Of a stretch of DNA of 19,371 bases, positions 1 through 8,343 are shown one piece after another. This stretch comes from JAUVDZ01 sp964346325 (lineage in GTDB: Bacteria > Patescibacteriota > Gracilibacteria > UBA1369 > PNNO01): positions 1 to 19,371 of the forward strand of contig CAYFUK010000022.1 of the NCBI GenBank assembly GCA_964346325.1. Reading direction: 5' to 3'. Position numbers and translations under genes: made by a program. Positions within the stretch are counted from its first letter, which is position 1. Each line of letters starts with the position of its first letter. The notes beneath the pieces are model-generated. The model searched no databases. It had not been told where the DNA came from and saw nothing but the letters and a program-made list of their open reading frames with translations.

Positions 1-593
1 ACATCGACTTTTTTGCAGATATTTTTGAATTTTTTCACCTGTTCTTTTGTAAAATCGCTGTTTTCGTTATCGGCATCGGCCAAATGAGTACAAACGCCTT
101 CAAGTTCGAGTTTTTTATAACCGCGAATCAATTCGAGTGCTTTATCAACCTGCTGTGTCATTACTCCCTGCCTGTGCATACCGGTATCAATCTTTAAGTG
201 AATTTTTATTTTTTTATTAAGTTCGCCGAGCGCCTTGATTGTATCAAAATCGGTAACTGTTATAGCTATATTTTTAAACGACATATACCTATAATTTTCA
301 GGCAATGTATAGCCTATTATCAAACAAGGGATTTTAATGCCGGCATTACGCAATTCAAAAGCTTCGTAAAAACTGTCCACAATCAAATAAGGAGGATTAA
401 ATTTTTCACACATTTTGGCTATTTCTATTAAACCGTGGCCGTAAGCGTTAGATTTCAAGACAGGACAAACCCCGGATTCAGGATGAAGATTTTTATAGTA
501 ATTGTAATTATGCTTCAAAGCTTTTTCCGAGAGCTCTATTCTATTCAGAACTTTCATTTTGCGCTGAAGTTTTTTACGTAACTCTGTTAACAT
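1..593 (-). CDS. alr: Alanine racemase, N-terminal part (gene runs off the window)
   Basis: PLP enzyme interconverting L- and D-alanine for peptidoglycan, in the cytoplasm. Only about 197 residues are present; the C-terminal beta-domain with the catalytic tyrosine lies left of position 1. The minus-strand frame is open from the edge to an ATG at 593. It contains the PLP-lysine motif PVLKSNAYGHG (residues about 46-56), the barrel motif KIDTGMHRQGV, and CTHLADAD, close to the usual S/T-H-F-A-x-A-D. The ATG at 593 lies inside the end of the upstream gene (20-base overlap), suggesting translational coupling; an in-frame ATG at 557 is the alternative start and would remove a basic 12-residue extension. 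Neither start has a Shine-Dalgarno. It is third in a minus-strand operon behind a FG-GAP-like membrane protein and a DUF3160 lipoprotein. Confidence 0.93.
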   Translation of the reverse strand, partial: MLTELRKKLQRKMKVLNRIELSEKALKHNYNYYKNLHPESGVCPVLKSNAYGHGLIEIAKMCEKFNPPYLIVDSFYEAFELRNAGIKIPCLIIGYTLPENYRYMSFKNIAITVTDFDTIKALGELNKKIKIHLKIDTGMHRQGVMTQQVDKALELIRGYKKLELEGVCTHLADADNENSDFTKEQVKKFKNICKKVD

Positions 594-1170
594 AATTCAA
601 TTTTAGCTCTAAATCATCATAATTGCCAGGTTGGCTTCGCCAGATATTCTTAAAACCCCATTCATCCCACTTCCATACGGCAACCGTGGTTTTGTAGCCT
701 TTATAAGGTTTTTCGAGTACAACAAGTTCATTTTGACCATCGTTGTTAATATCTGCAAGAATTGTTTTTATATTTTGATACGGAAGATTGGATGAATGCC
801 AAACAGAATCCCCGTTCTCTTCAAATAAAAACAGGTGCTGGCGGTACGAATCATCATTGGACTCTTCCCAAAAAGGCAGAGCTTTGCCATAATTGCCATA
901 CTTCCATAAATAAATTCCAACATCAATATCACGGTCATTATCAAAATCTCCTTCAATAACTTCTTCTATATCCCATGATTCATCAAGGTCAAATCCGGGA
1001 AGATTTATTTGCTTTTTTGATGGCGAAAACTCAAAATATTTTTTTGTTTCCACTCTGTATTGGCCGTTTACAAAACTTACCAATGCCATGGTTTTAACGG
1101 AGATCAGAAAAAAGAGGAGGACTATCAGTCCCCCTCCTATTATAAATGCAATTTTGCTTTTATTATTCAT
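574..1170 (-). CDS. Membrane-anchored FG-GAP/VCBS-like repeat protein
   Basis: Protein of about 198 residues with one N-terminal membrane segment (about residues 7-30, after a basic MNNKSK start) and an extracytoplasmic domain. Two calcium-loop motifs of the integrin-alpha FG-GAP type are visible: GDFDNDRDIDVGIY and ADINNDGQNELVVLE. These are D-x-(D/N)-x-D loops followed by a hydrophobic strand, typical of beta-propeller blades; two or three blades are too few for a full propeller, so this may be a partial propeller or assemble with a partner. I chose the ATG at 1170, overlapping the end of the DUF3160 gene by 8 bases, over a TTG one codon upstream (1173). It overlaps alr downstream by 20 bases. 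Its function is unknown. The context suggests a partner of the DUF3160 lipoprotein on the outer face of the membrane. Confidence 0.75.
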   Translation of the reverse strand: MNNKSKIAFIIGGGLIVLLFFLISVKTMALVSFVNGQYRVETKKYFEFSPSKKQINLPGFDLDESWDIEEVIEGDFDNDRDIDVGIYLWKYGNYGKALPFWEESNDDSYRQHLFLFEENGDSVWHSSNLPYQNIKTILADINNDGQNELVVLEKPYKGYKTTVAVWKWDEWGFKNIWRSQPGNYDDLELKLNYVNRVT

Positions 1171-3373
1171 CAAAATCAGCTAAATAAGTTTGCCAGTCCA
1201 GCCTTTCGGGCGGATTTTCCCAGTCAGGCAAAATTTCATCACGCCACTTTTCATCGGTCAGGCGATCATTCATTGGCCATGAAAATTCATAATAAGAATA
1301 AACTCCGCCTTTACCAACACGCAGTTTGCCGTCTATAGGAAACACTACAAATATAGGTTCAATGTAGCCTGTTCCGACTTCAAGAACGCAACAGTTAGGG
1401 TCGGTTGCAACATCAGCGATAATCGGCGCGGGATTATCATTTAATAAATTACCCTGTTCTTTTTCTTTATCGGTAAATGTTTCATACCAAAAATGCTCAA
1501 GTGAACCGCCGTAGTTTCTGATTAATTCGTATTCTTCTTCAGTTAAAGCTTCGTTTTGCAGCTGTTTTACCGAGATATCACGCAATTGTATAAGCAAATC
1601 ATATAATTTGGTGAGCTGTTCTTTGTTTTTTGCGCTTAAGATGTCTCTTTGCTCCAAACCATCGCTTGTTAACTGCGTTAAAGATGCCAGCCGCGCATAA
1701 AGATCGGGATTCGGTTCAACATATCCGCGGTCATCACGTTCTTCTATCATAGGGCCGCCGCCGAGCTCGGCATAAACCTGCTTTGCGTAAAGAATTGTAT
1801 CGTGTTTAAGTTCCGCCCAGCTCGCAAGGAACGTAGTCAGCTCTTTGCGTTTCCATGCTTCGTTTTGCATAAACACAGGGTATCCTTCTGTATAATCCGC
1901 ATGGAGCAGCGCTTTTAAAGTATACGTCCATCCCCAGTATAAATTTTCAGTCCATTTGGATTTTGGAAGTTCATTAATTGCAAGCACCAGTTTATTCATG
2001 TTTTCAGGATATTTTTCGTACTCTGTTTCGCCCATATTCTCAAGAATTTTGTAGGCAATATCAGACCCGAATGCAGCGGGAATATCAAGCCCGTTTGGCA
2101 GCATGCGAGATTGGTCCGGCTGAGGGCAGTTCATTGTTCCGTCAAGATTGCCGACTTCTCTGCAAATTAATTTTTGAAAAATCGATGCATCGATTGTGAA
2201 CCTTTGACCTAAAAATCTAAAGCCTTTTACTTCTTCCGTTCTGTCTTCAACACCGGCTTTATCAGGTGCCAAAGCGGGTCCGAGTACAGGCATTGAATTA
2301 ACTCCGGGTTCTCTTAATTGTTTTGCTTTATCAATAAATGCGTTTAAATCTACGCTTTTATAATTATCCAAAGTCAATTCGCCATAAACATCACGTGCAA
2401 CAGGCTGATAATCCAAAAACACAAGATCATCGGGTTCTCCCACAAAAAATCCTATCGGTTCATATAATCTTTTCCATTCAGATAAATATTCTTCGTTATT
2501 TTCCAGTGCGGACATAATCAAAAGTGCCGATTTTGTTTCTTCCGGTTCTTTTAATCTGAATGTCATTCGGCCGTACCACATTAATGCTTTAAAATATCTG
2601 CTTAATTTTTCGGTTTTGGTGTAATGGCCTCTTGGAATGTATTGAGAAAAATCCTCAAGATACTGTGATTCTTCCGTGCTAAAAACAGCTGAAGTTGCCA
2701 GACCTTCATGTGCCTGCATAGCCGCCAGGTCAGCTTCGGTCTGTTCACCGACAATTTCGGGAATATCCGCATTCGGATCGAACTGTTTTAAAGCCACCGC
2801 AAAAAACCCGATATTTCTCTTTGCAGCATTCTCCCACTCTGTTCCCTGCAGATTCCCGTATTGTTCCAAAGAAACATCTATCATGGATTTTGTTAAATTT
2901 TCAGCAATTTCATATAACTCGTTCTCTTCCAGTGATTTTAAAAGAAAATTAAAATAAAGATGATAAGTATGAAGAACCGAATCTGTTGTTACAAAACTCG
3001 GAATCATTTCGTATCTGTTGTCTTCATAAAGAGTAAAAAACTCTTCATTCCAGCCTTCGCTTACGTAAAAACCGTTTTGAACCAATAGATTTTTGCTGTT
3101 TGTAGGGCCCTGCAAAAGGTCGGTATATGCTACATTAGAAAGATCTTCTTCTATTTCATAATCAGGAACACCCGGAGTGAAATCAACGGTGTTATCTTTC
3201 CATTCTGCAAATGTTGAGGCCCGGGCTTTAGGTATATCTGTTTTTGATTCTTTTTGAGTTTCCTGTGTTGTTTCATGGTCTTTTGTTTCAGGTTGCGGCT
3301 GCTCAGGCGTGCAAGCGCTTAAATTAAATAACATAAGCGCTAAAACCGTGATCAGTGCTATGAATTTTTTCAT
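1163..3373 (-). CDS. DUF3160 family lipoprotein
   Basis: A 736-residue secreted lipoprotein. The N-terminus has a basic start, a hydrophobic stretch and the lipobox LSAC, with the lipidated Cys at residue 21. A Pro/Glu/Thr/Lys-rich linker follows (about 22-50), then a long globular region matching my memory of DUF3160 (PF11369). Supporting features are the early YEMIPSFVTTDSVLHTYHLYF segment (residues about 122-142) and the C-terminal part around DVATDPNCCVLEVGTGY and VFPIDGKLRVGKG. Length is in the usual range. The family has no assigned reaction. It is first in a minus-strand operon with a FG-GAP-like protein (8-base overlap) and alr. A good promoter lies at 3405-3433, giving a leader of about 24 nt without a Shine-Dalgarno. 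The family call rests on pattern memory, not a search. Confidence 0.85.
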   Translation of the reverse strand: MKKFIALITVLALMLFNLSACTPEQPQPETKDHETTQETQKESKTDIPKARASTFAEWKDNTVDFTPGVPDYEIEEDLSNVAYTDLLQGPTNSKNLLVQNGFYVSEGWNEEFFTLYEDNRYEMIPSFVTTDSVLHTYHLYFNFLLKSLEENELYEIAENLTKSMIDVSLEQYGNLQGTEWENAAKRNIGFFAVALKQFDPNADIPEIVGEQTEADLAAMQAHEGLATSAVFSTEESQYLEDFSQYIPRGHYTKTEKLSRYFKALMWYGRMTFRLKEPEETKSALLIMSALENNEEYLSEWKRLYEPIGFFVGEPDDLVFLDYQPVARDVYGELTLDNYKSVDLNAFIDKAKQLREPGVNSMPVLGPALAPDKAGVEDRTEEVKGFRFLGQRFTIDASIFQKLICREVGNLDGTMNCPQPDQSRMLPNGLDIPAAFGSDIAYKILENMGETEYEKYPENMNKLVLAINELPKSKWTENLYWGWTYTLKALLHADYTEGYPVFMQNEAWKRKELTTFLASWAELKHDTILYAKQVYAELGGGPMIEERDDRGYVEPNPDLYARLASLTQLTSDGLEQRDILSAKNKEQLTKLYDLLIQLRDISVKQLQNEALTEEEYELIRNYGGSLEHFWYETFTDKEKEQGNLLNDNPAPIIADVATDPNCCVLEVGTGYIEPIFVVFPIDGKLRVGKGGVYSYYEFSWPMNDRLTDEKWRDEILPDWENPPERLDWQTYLADFDE

Positions 3374-3404
3374 ATTTTAATTGTTAATTGTTCTGCAAAT
3401 TAAA

Positions 3405-3433
3405 ATTATATACAAAATAGCTGTTATTGTTAA
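3405..3433 (-). promoter_or_regulatory. Sigma70-like promoter of the DUF3160-alr operon
   Basis: On the minus strand: -35 TTAACA (3433-3428, 5/6 to TTGACA), 17-base spacer, -10 TATAAT (3410-3405, 6/6). The start point would be near 3398, about 24 bases before the ATG at 3373. It is back to back with the promoter of the SLH gene. Confidence 0.7.
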
Positions 3434-3478
3434 GTAAAACTCCGATTTTAATAAAGCCAATGTATGCAAATATGTCAA

Positions 3479-3507
3479 TTTACATTTGTCAAGCGTCTAA
3501 CTATAAT
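3479..3507 (+). promoter_or_regulatory. Sigma70-like promoter of the large SLH protein gene
   Basis: -35 TTTACA (3479-3484, 5/6), 17-base spacer, -10 TATAAT (3502-3507, 6/6). The predicted start point near 3514 lies about 24 bases before the ATG at 3538. Because the transcript would start here, the in-frame start codons between 3427 and 3537 cannot be used. Confidence 0.7.
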
Positions 3508-3537
3508 GGTATGGATTCAATAATTAACCTTAAAAGT

Positions 3538-6231
3538 ATGAAAAAGAAGAAGTCTATTCTTCTTAGTGCAAAGATAACACTTTGTGCTATGTTGTTAGTG
3601 CTTACTGCCGGTGTGGCTTCGGCCTCGACTGCTGGTGATTTTGCATTTAACGCACAGGGAACTGTAGAAGTTGTCGATGGCTCCAATTATAATCTTGCAT
3701 TGGAAGTGACTATTCCCGATGGTGTGAATAATCCCCCAAACCCGGAAGATACGCTTATATATGACGGCTCCACAAATGGATGGACCGGGGATACTCTAAA
3801 CGCTTTTACCGGCAATGATTATTATCTTGATCATAACGGTAGCGGCAGCTGGGATCCTACTAATGGTGTAAGTCCTGAAGCGGTCTGGGCTGACACTAAT
3901 ACAAACGGAAATATTGATGCAGGTGAAATTCAGGTACAGGGTTATGCGGACTTGGAGGCATTTAATGCTACAGGTCCAACGCTCTGGGTAGCTGATTCAG
4001 TTGCCAATGATTCCCCTGTAGGAACATCAGGTGGAGGATCATACCTTTCAGCTGACTATAACCCGGGTGAAGCTTTATTCAGAGATGTAAATAACACCGG
4101 AGCTTTAGATCAGGGCGATGCTTTGATTAAAGGCGGTTTGGCAAGTGTTATGAACTTTGATTCGACAGCCGCAAATCCCGGAGGTGTTTGCGGAACAGGA
4201 GGCGGTTGCCACGGATATACAAATGTTGATGATATATATTGGTGTGACGGACCCGGTGGTGTTGCTAACGGAGCTTATGATTCAGGAGAAAGTATTTTTA
4301 TGGATGTGACTCCAAGCCCTCAGACTGGTGATTATGATCCGGGCACAGATGTTATGTTGGTTGACCCTACTGGAATTAAACTTGCAGCTGCGCCTTCTTG
4401 TGCTATAAGTGGAGGTACCCCTCTTCCTTTAACTGCGGGAGGTCCGCATCCTGTTGTATTCTTAGATGCCGATAAAAGCGGCAGTTACGGAGATTTTAGT
4501 GTTTTGGGAGGAACTGCAATTGCACGAAATATACCCGCCCCAATTGCTGAACCTATTTTAGATTTAAATATACCGATAGGTGACCAGGCTCAATTAGCAA
4601 TAGCAAATGTTAGTGCGATAGCTATTGCTGATTCAGAAATATCTAACCTTGCACCTGATTGGTCAGCTTTTGATGCCATTCCAATGAATCTTGCCGGTTC
4701 CGGTAATTTGAAATTTATTGGAGGAACTCCTTCGGTAGCGGATATATACAGCGGAGTAGAGCCTATTGTTGATGAAAATTTGGGAGGGACCTTAAGTGTT
4801 TTGGAACCTGGAGAAATTGTTGAAAATGCTTCGGTACCACCTGCCGGAGGATTGCATAATAACTTTGTAATCAATTTTAAATATCTGGATGACGGCAATG
4901 GATTTTTTGACAGTGCAGACGATATATATGATGAATCAACAGCTTTAATTGCAAATACACTTGAAAAAGCAGAGGATGAGCTAAACGCAATCACCCTTCA
5001 AAATGCCGGATCAATGCTTCAAACAGATATTTCTGCTGTACAAGTATGGGCTGACGGAGGAAATGACATGTTTGATCAAGGAATTCTTGATGATGATTTA
5101 TTGGGAACAGCAACATGGGATACAACAGATAGCTGGGATCTGGATATAAGCGGTGTACCATATCTGTTTTTTTCCGGAGGCCAAAAACTTTTTGTAACTG
5201 TTGATATAGTTGCAAGCCCTGAATCTTGTAAAACAATTGAATTATTTATTCCTCAATTGGTTGATGCGGCTACGGGAGGGTCTTACGATGCTTCGGACGA
5301 AGGTATATTTGTTGCTTCTACAAATGACGGTCCAACAGATGCCAATGCTGCGCCTGCAACCACAAATGTGCTTTCCACCGCATGTGGCGGCGGCGGTGGC
5401 GGCGGCAGTACCTCGGGAGTATGCGGAGACGGTGTTCTTGATGAACTTGAAAGCTGCGATGACGGAAACAGAACAGCCGGAGACGGTTGTAATGAATTTT
5501 GTTCTTTAGAGGATGGCTATGTTTGGGATTCTGAAACAGAAACCGTTGTTGAAGAAGAAACAACCGAAGAAGAAACAACCGGAGAAGAAACAACTGAAGA
5601 AGAAACAACCGAAGAAACTCCTTATGAAGTAACTTCCGATCCTCTTGATCAAAGTCAAATCGATGATGTTGCAGATAACTTTAGTGATTATGATTCAAGC
5701 CATTGGGCGGCAGAATATATTGCAAAATTATATCTTGCTGAAATAATGACAGGTTATGGCGACGGTGATATGTTCGGTGTTGCTGAAGGCACAACCAGAG
5801 CGGAAATCGTTAAAATTGCACTCCTTGCAAACAACGTTGAAATTCCGGAGACTGTTTCAACCGCACCTTTCAATGATACTCCGTTAGGTGAATGGTATAC
5901 TCCATATGTAGCAAAAGCTGCCAATCTTGAAATAGTTGAAGGTTACGAAGATGGCAACTTCAGACCCGGTAATATGGTTAACAGAGCGGAAGCATTAAAG
6001 ATTTTATTATTGGCAAAAGGAGTTGATGTTGAAGGTTACGATTTAAGCTCGGCAACAAGCTTTAGCGATGTATCTGAAAGCATTTGGTACGCTGTTTATG
6101 TAGCCTACGCGGTTGATAATGAACTGATTGAAGGTTATGAAGACGGAACATTCAAAGGAGCAAATGATATTTTAAGGGCTGAAATCGCTAAACTCACAGT
6201 AATGATTATGCTGCACGAAATGGCTGCATAA
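3538..6231 (+). CDS. Secreted S-layer protein: EF-hand-like loops, Cys-rich repeat, three SLH domains
   Basis: 897 residues from the ATG at 3538. I chose this start because a signal peptide (MKKKKS, then a hydrophobic core ending GVASAS, about 1-30) begins there and a promoter lies just upstream. The body (about 31-620) carries Asp/Asn/Gly-rich calcium-loop motifs, the clearest being DTNTNGNIDAGE (119-130) and DVNNTGALDQGD (183-194), with weaker ones such as DADKSGSYGDF near 310. A poly-Gly linker leads to a Myxococcus-type Cys-rich repeat (C629, C640, C651, C655; core SCDDGNRTAGDGCNEFC). A Glu/Thr linker (672-694) precedes three SLH domains at about 714-766, 778-828 and 842-895, which would bind cell-wall polymer and hold the protein at the surface. 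It is monocistronic, with a terminator at 6247. There is no Shine-Dalgarno. The function of the body is unknown; structural S-layer or adhesin roles are both possible. Confidence 0.88.
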   Translation: MKKKKSILLSAKITLCAMLLVLTAGVASASTAGDFAFNAQGTVEVVDGSNYNLALEVTIPDGVNNPPNPEDTLIYDGSTNGWTGDTLNAFTGNDYYLDHNGSGSWDPTNGVSPEAVWADTNTNGNIDAGEIQVQGYADLEAFNATGPTLWVADSVANDSPVGTSGGGSYLSADYNPGEALFRDVNNTGALDQGDALIKGGLASVMNFDSTAANPGGVCGTGGGCHGYTNVDDIYWCDGPGGVANGAYDSGESIFMDVTPSPQTGDYDPGTDVMLVDPTGIKLAAAPSCAISGGTPLPLTAGGPHPVVFLDADKSGSYGDFSVLGGTAIARNIPAPIAEPILDLNIPIGDQAQLAIANVSAIAIADSEISNLAPDWSAFDAIPMNLAGSGNLKFIGGTPSVADIYSGVEPIVDENLGGTLSVLEPGEIVENASVPPAGGLHNNFVINFKYLDDGNGFFDSADDIYDESTALIANTLEKAEDELNAITLQNAGSMLQTDISAVQVWADGGNDMFDQGILDDDLLGTATWDTTDSWDLDISGVPYLFFSGGQKLFVTVDIVASPESCKTIELFIPQLVDAATGGSYDASDEGIFVASTNDGPTDANAAPATTNVLSTACGGGGGGGSTSGVCGDGVLDELESCDDGNRTAGDGCNEFCSLEDGYVWDSETETVVEEETTEEETTGEETTEEETTEETPYEVTSDPLDQSQIDDVADNFSDYDSSHWAAEYIAKLYLAEIMTGYGDGDMFGVAEGTTRAEIVKIALLANNVEIPETVSTAPFNDTPLGEWYTPYVAKAANLEIVEGYEDGNFRPGNMVNRAEALKILLLAKGVDVEGYDLSSATSFSDVSESIWYAVYVAYAVDNELIEGYEDGTFKGANDILRAEIAKLTVMIMLHEMAA
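5551..5615 (+). repeat. 15-bp tandem repeat encoding the Glu/Thr linker
   Basis: About four copies of a 15-base unit (consensus GAAGAAGAAACAACC, with point changes) encode the EEETT-type linker between the Cys-rich repeat and the SLH domains. Tandem units of this kind can change copy number by slippage, in steps of five residues and without loss of frame. Confidence 0.8.
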
Positions 6232-6246
6232 TGACAAACAATAAAT

Positions 6247-6287
6247 AAAAAAGGCCCTTTATAATTATTTATAAGGGGTCTTTTTTT
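6247..6287 (+). terminator. Rho-independent terminator of the SLH gene
   Basis: A 13-bp stem (6252-6264 with 6269-6281; two G-U pairs) closes a TTAT loop and is followed by seven T residues. The A-run on the 5' side could extend the stem and make it work in both directions. Confidence 0.88.
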
Positions 6288-6311
6288 AATCCACATTTTT
6301 TAATAAAAAAA

Positions 6312-6386
6312 TGGTGCCGCGGGGCGGAATTGAACCACCGACACGAAGATTTTCAGTCTTCTGCTCTACCACTGAGCTACCGCGGC
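6312..6386 (-). tRNA. tRNA-Phe(GAA), CCA encoded
   Basis: The minus strand folds as a standard cloverleaf. The acceptor stem is GCCGCGG/CCGCGGC with discriminator A and encoded CCA. The D arm is GCTC..GAGC, the anticodon stem GAAGA/TCTTC with loop CTGAAAA (anticodon GAA), and the T arm GGTGG-TTCAATT-CCGCC. It lies 48 bases after the rnhA stop on the same strand and might be co-transcribed with it. Confidence 0.97.
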
Positions 6387-6434
6387 AAAATGACTTTTCA
6401 ACAAAAAAGAGTATACTTTGGGCCTAAATTTAAT

Positions 6435-7169
6435 TCAAGTTAAAAATTCTGGGATTTGATTGCTGTTAATTATTTCATCGGCTCCCTTACGGCTTAATTT
6501 TTTTAATTCTTTTTCATTTATTTTTTCACCTTTTTCTTCTTTAATTTTTTTTATCTGTTCAATCTGCGATTTGGTTGCGAGTAATCTTTTTTTCGCCTCT
6601 TTTAAATTGGAAGGTGTTTTTTGGGCAAACATAATATATGAACCGCAATTTTCACAATCAACACGTATCATATCAGCCTCGGCATTGTAACTTAATCTTC
6701 CCTTTACTTTTTTATTACATTTTTGACAAAAATATCCATCGGCGATCTTTGACGGTATATTAAATTTTTTGGATTCTTGAACAGCTATTTTATCCACTCT
6801 TTCATTAAAATAATCATCGGAATGCCCTTTAACCCAATGCCATTCAACAGTTATACTACCAAGTTCGGACATTGTATTATCAATTTCATTCCATATATCA
6901 AGATTTGCCTTTCTCTTCCAGCCTTTTGTCATAGAGTTCACAACCAGACCGGAATCACTGTAAATATCGGCCTTTGCTTCTTTTACATTACCGGAAAGCC
7001 ATTTTAAAGCTTCCAAAACGGCTTTCATTTCCATTCTGTTATTTGTAGTTGATGATTCTCCTCCTTTTAAAATCACTTCATTGCCATTCGGCTCAATCAA
7101 AACTCCGTATCCGCCCGGCCCGGGATTGCCCAGGCAGCTGCCATCGGTATAAATAACAATTTTTTTCAT
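6435..7169 (-). CDS. rnhA: Ribonuclease HI with C-terminal zinc ribbon
   Basis: 244 residues; degrades the RNA strand of RNA-DNA hybrids in the cytoplasm. The RNase HI domain (about 1-135) has the complete catalytic set: D9 (YTDGSCLGNPGPGG), E47 (NNRMEMKA), D72 (YSDSGLVV), H116 (WVKGHSDD) and D126 (ERVDKIA). After it comes a CxxC...CxxC pair (C149, C152, C173, C176), which looks like a zinc ribbon, then a Lys/Glu-rich helical tail (about 187-232) likely to form a coiled coil. Typical bacterial RNase HI is about 150 residues, so the last 100 are an addition. It is transcribed away from the PrsW operon, with 57 bases between the starts; no Shine-Dalgarno is seen. Confidence 0.93.
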   Translation of the reverse strand: MKKIVIYTDGSCLGNPGPGGYGVLIEPNGNEVILKGGESSTTNNRMEMKAVLEALKWLSGNVKEAKADIYSDSGLVVNSMTKGWKRKANLDIWNEIDNTMSELGSITVEWHWVKGHSDDYFNERVDKIAVQESKKFNIPSKIADGYFCQKCNKKVKGRLSYNAEADMIRVDCENCGSYIMFAQKTPSNLKEAKKRLLATKSQIEQIKKIKEEKGEKINEKELKKLSRKGADEIINSNQIPEFLT

Positions 7170-7226
7170 AATTTCACTATGTTCTGGTAAAATCTTAAGG
7201 TCGTTAATAATGGTATCACAGTTTAT

Positions 7227-8159
7227 ATGTGGACAATAGGTTTAATAATATTATCACTGGCGCCGGTTGCAATACTGATTTGGTATTTTGATCACCTTGA
7301 TAAACGTAAAGAAAAAAGAAAATTCCTTTGGATAATTTTTTTATGGGGAGTTCTTGCGGCCTTTGTATCGGGTTTGGCGGAATATATACTTGAAATGTTC
7401 GTAGGTGATATTTTCGGAATCAATATTATAAATATATTCATAGTTGCGTTTGTTTACACTGCTTTAATTGAGGAATACGCAAAGTATCGGGTGGTAAAAA
7501 AGAAAGCTTTTCCGAATATAGAATTCAACGAATATTATGACGGAATAATTTATGGAGTAGTTGCTTCACTTGGTTTTGCGGCACTTGAAAACATATTTTA
7601 TGTAGTTGAAGGCGGAATTTACGTAGGGGTAATAAGAGCTGTACTCGCGGTACCCGCGCATGCTCTTTTCGGAGGTTTAATGGGTTATTATTTCGGATTG
7701 GCGAAATTTGAAACAAATAAGAAAAAAGAAAGAAATTTATTTGCAAAAGGTTTATTGCTTGCAGTTTTCTTTCATGGTGTATATGATTTTCTTCTGATGT
7801 CGGAATCAACATTTGCTTTACTGGTTATTCCTATGGTGTTAGCACTTTACATAAATCTGCGTCGCAAAATAAAATATCTTCATTTTCTTGATCGGATAGG
7901 AGGTGCGGCCGAACCTGTTAAATGGAAAGCATGGAATTATATCAAGACGGGCCTGGGATTGATTCTTTTTACAATAGGTGTAATAAGTATATTCACCGTA
8001 GTTTTATACGTTACAAATGACCCTGCCGGAGCTGAAATTTTTAAAGGTATAGATTTTGACCCTATACAAACAGGTGTTTTTGCATTGGTAATGTGGATTA
8101 TTTCTTTTATTCTTGTATATGAAAAATCTCCTAAAAAAAATAAAGACTGGCTGGGCTAA
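7227..8159 (+). CDS. PrsW-family intramembrane metalloprotease-like protein
   Basis: A 310-residue polytopic membrane protein with about eight hydrophobic segments. The PrsW/CPBP-type active-site motifs are present in order: EEYAKY (E82-E83, with K86), ENIFY (E121), HALFGG (H145) and FFHGVYDFLL (H183). Bacillus PrsW is a site-1 protease that cuts an anti-sigma factor; whether this one does so is unknown, and other members act in membrane stress or bacteriocin-related functions. It is the first gene of a six-gene plus-strand operon and overlaps the next gene by 41 bases, so it is probably co-translated with the carbamoyltransferase module. The ATG at 7227 has no Shine-Dalgarno; I could not place a convincing -35/-10 pair in the 57-base gap before it. 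Confidence 0.83.
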   Translation: MWTIGLIILSLAPVAILIWYFDHLDKRKEKRKFLWIIFLWGVLAAFVSGLAEYILEMFVGDIFGINIINIFIVAFVYTALIEEYAKYRVVKKKAFPNIEFNEYYDGIIYGVVASLGFAALENIFYVVEGGIYVGVIRAVLAVPAHALFGGLMGYYFGLAKFETNKKKERNLFAKGLLLAVFFHGVYDFLLMSESTFALLVIPMVLALYINLRRKIKYLHFLDRIGGAAEPVKWKAWNYIKTGLGLILFTIGVISIFTVVLYVTNDPAGAEIFKGIDFDPIQTGVFALVMWIISFILVYEKSPKKNKDWLG

Positions 8160-8343
8160 ATTTGCTCATGTTCTTGGTATCGTAAATACAACAATACTTC
8201 TTACGGTGTTTTATGCAATTCTTATAGGCATTTACGCCGTGTTAACGGGAATTCCAAAAAAACTCTTTGGATTAATAAGAAAAAATCCCGATACATATTA
8301 TATTCCTCATAAAAAATCCGTTGATTATAAATATCCTTTTTAA
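8119..8343 (+). CDS. Short SxtJ-like membrane protein
   Basis: 74 residues from the ATG at 8119 (a TTG two codons upstream is possible). It overlaps the end of the PrsW gene by 41 bases and shares one base with the next gene (TAATG). There is a basic/amphipathic N-terminus, one hydrophobic helix (about residues 21-44: NTTILLTVFYAILIGIYAVL) and a polar tail ending KYPF. The order W-x-x-F-x-H-x-L-G-x-V-N-T, hydrophobic helix, then DxYY...YPF resembles the C-terminal half of SxtJ, a membrane protein found beside carbamoyltransferases and DUF5989 proteins. The N-terminal half of typical SxtJ is missing. The family call is by motif resemblance and position; the gene itself is well supported by its tight coupling. 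Confidence 0.65.
   Translation: MKNLLKKIKTGWAKFAHVLGIVNTTILLTVFYAILIGIYAVLTGIPKKLFGLIRKNPDTYYIPHKKSVDYKYPF

Noticed and set aside
198..431. Plus-strand open frame at the left edge
   Set aside because: It is antisense to alanine racemase, whose catalytic motifs are clear on the minus strand.
3427..3537. N-terminal extension of the large SLH protein from an earlier start codon
   Set aside because: The extension is not signal-peptide-like, and it lies over and upstream of the near-consensus promoter at 3479-3507; the ATG at 3538 starts a clean signal peptide.
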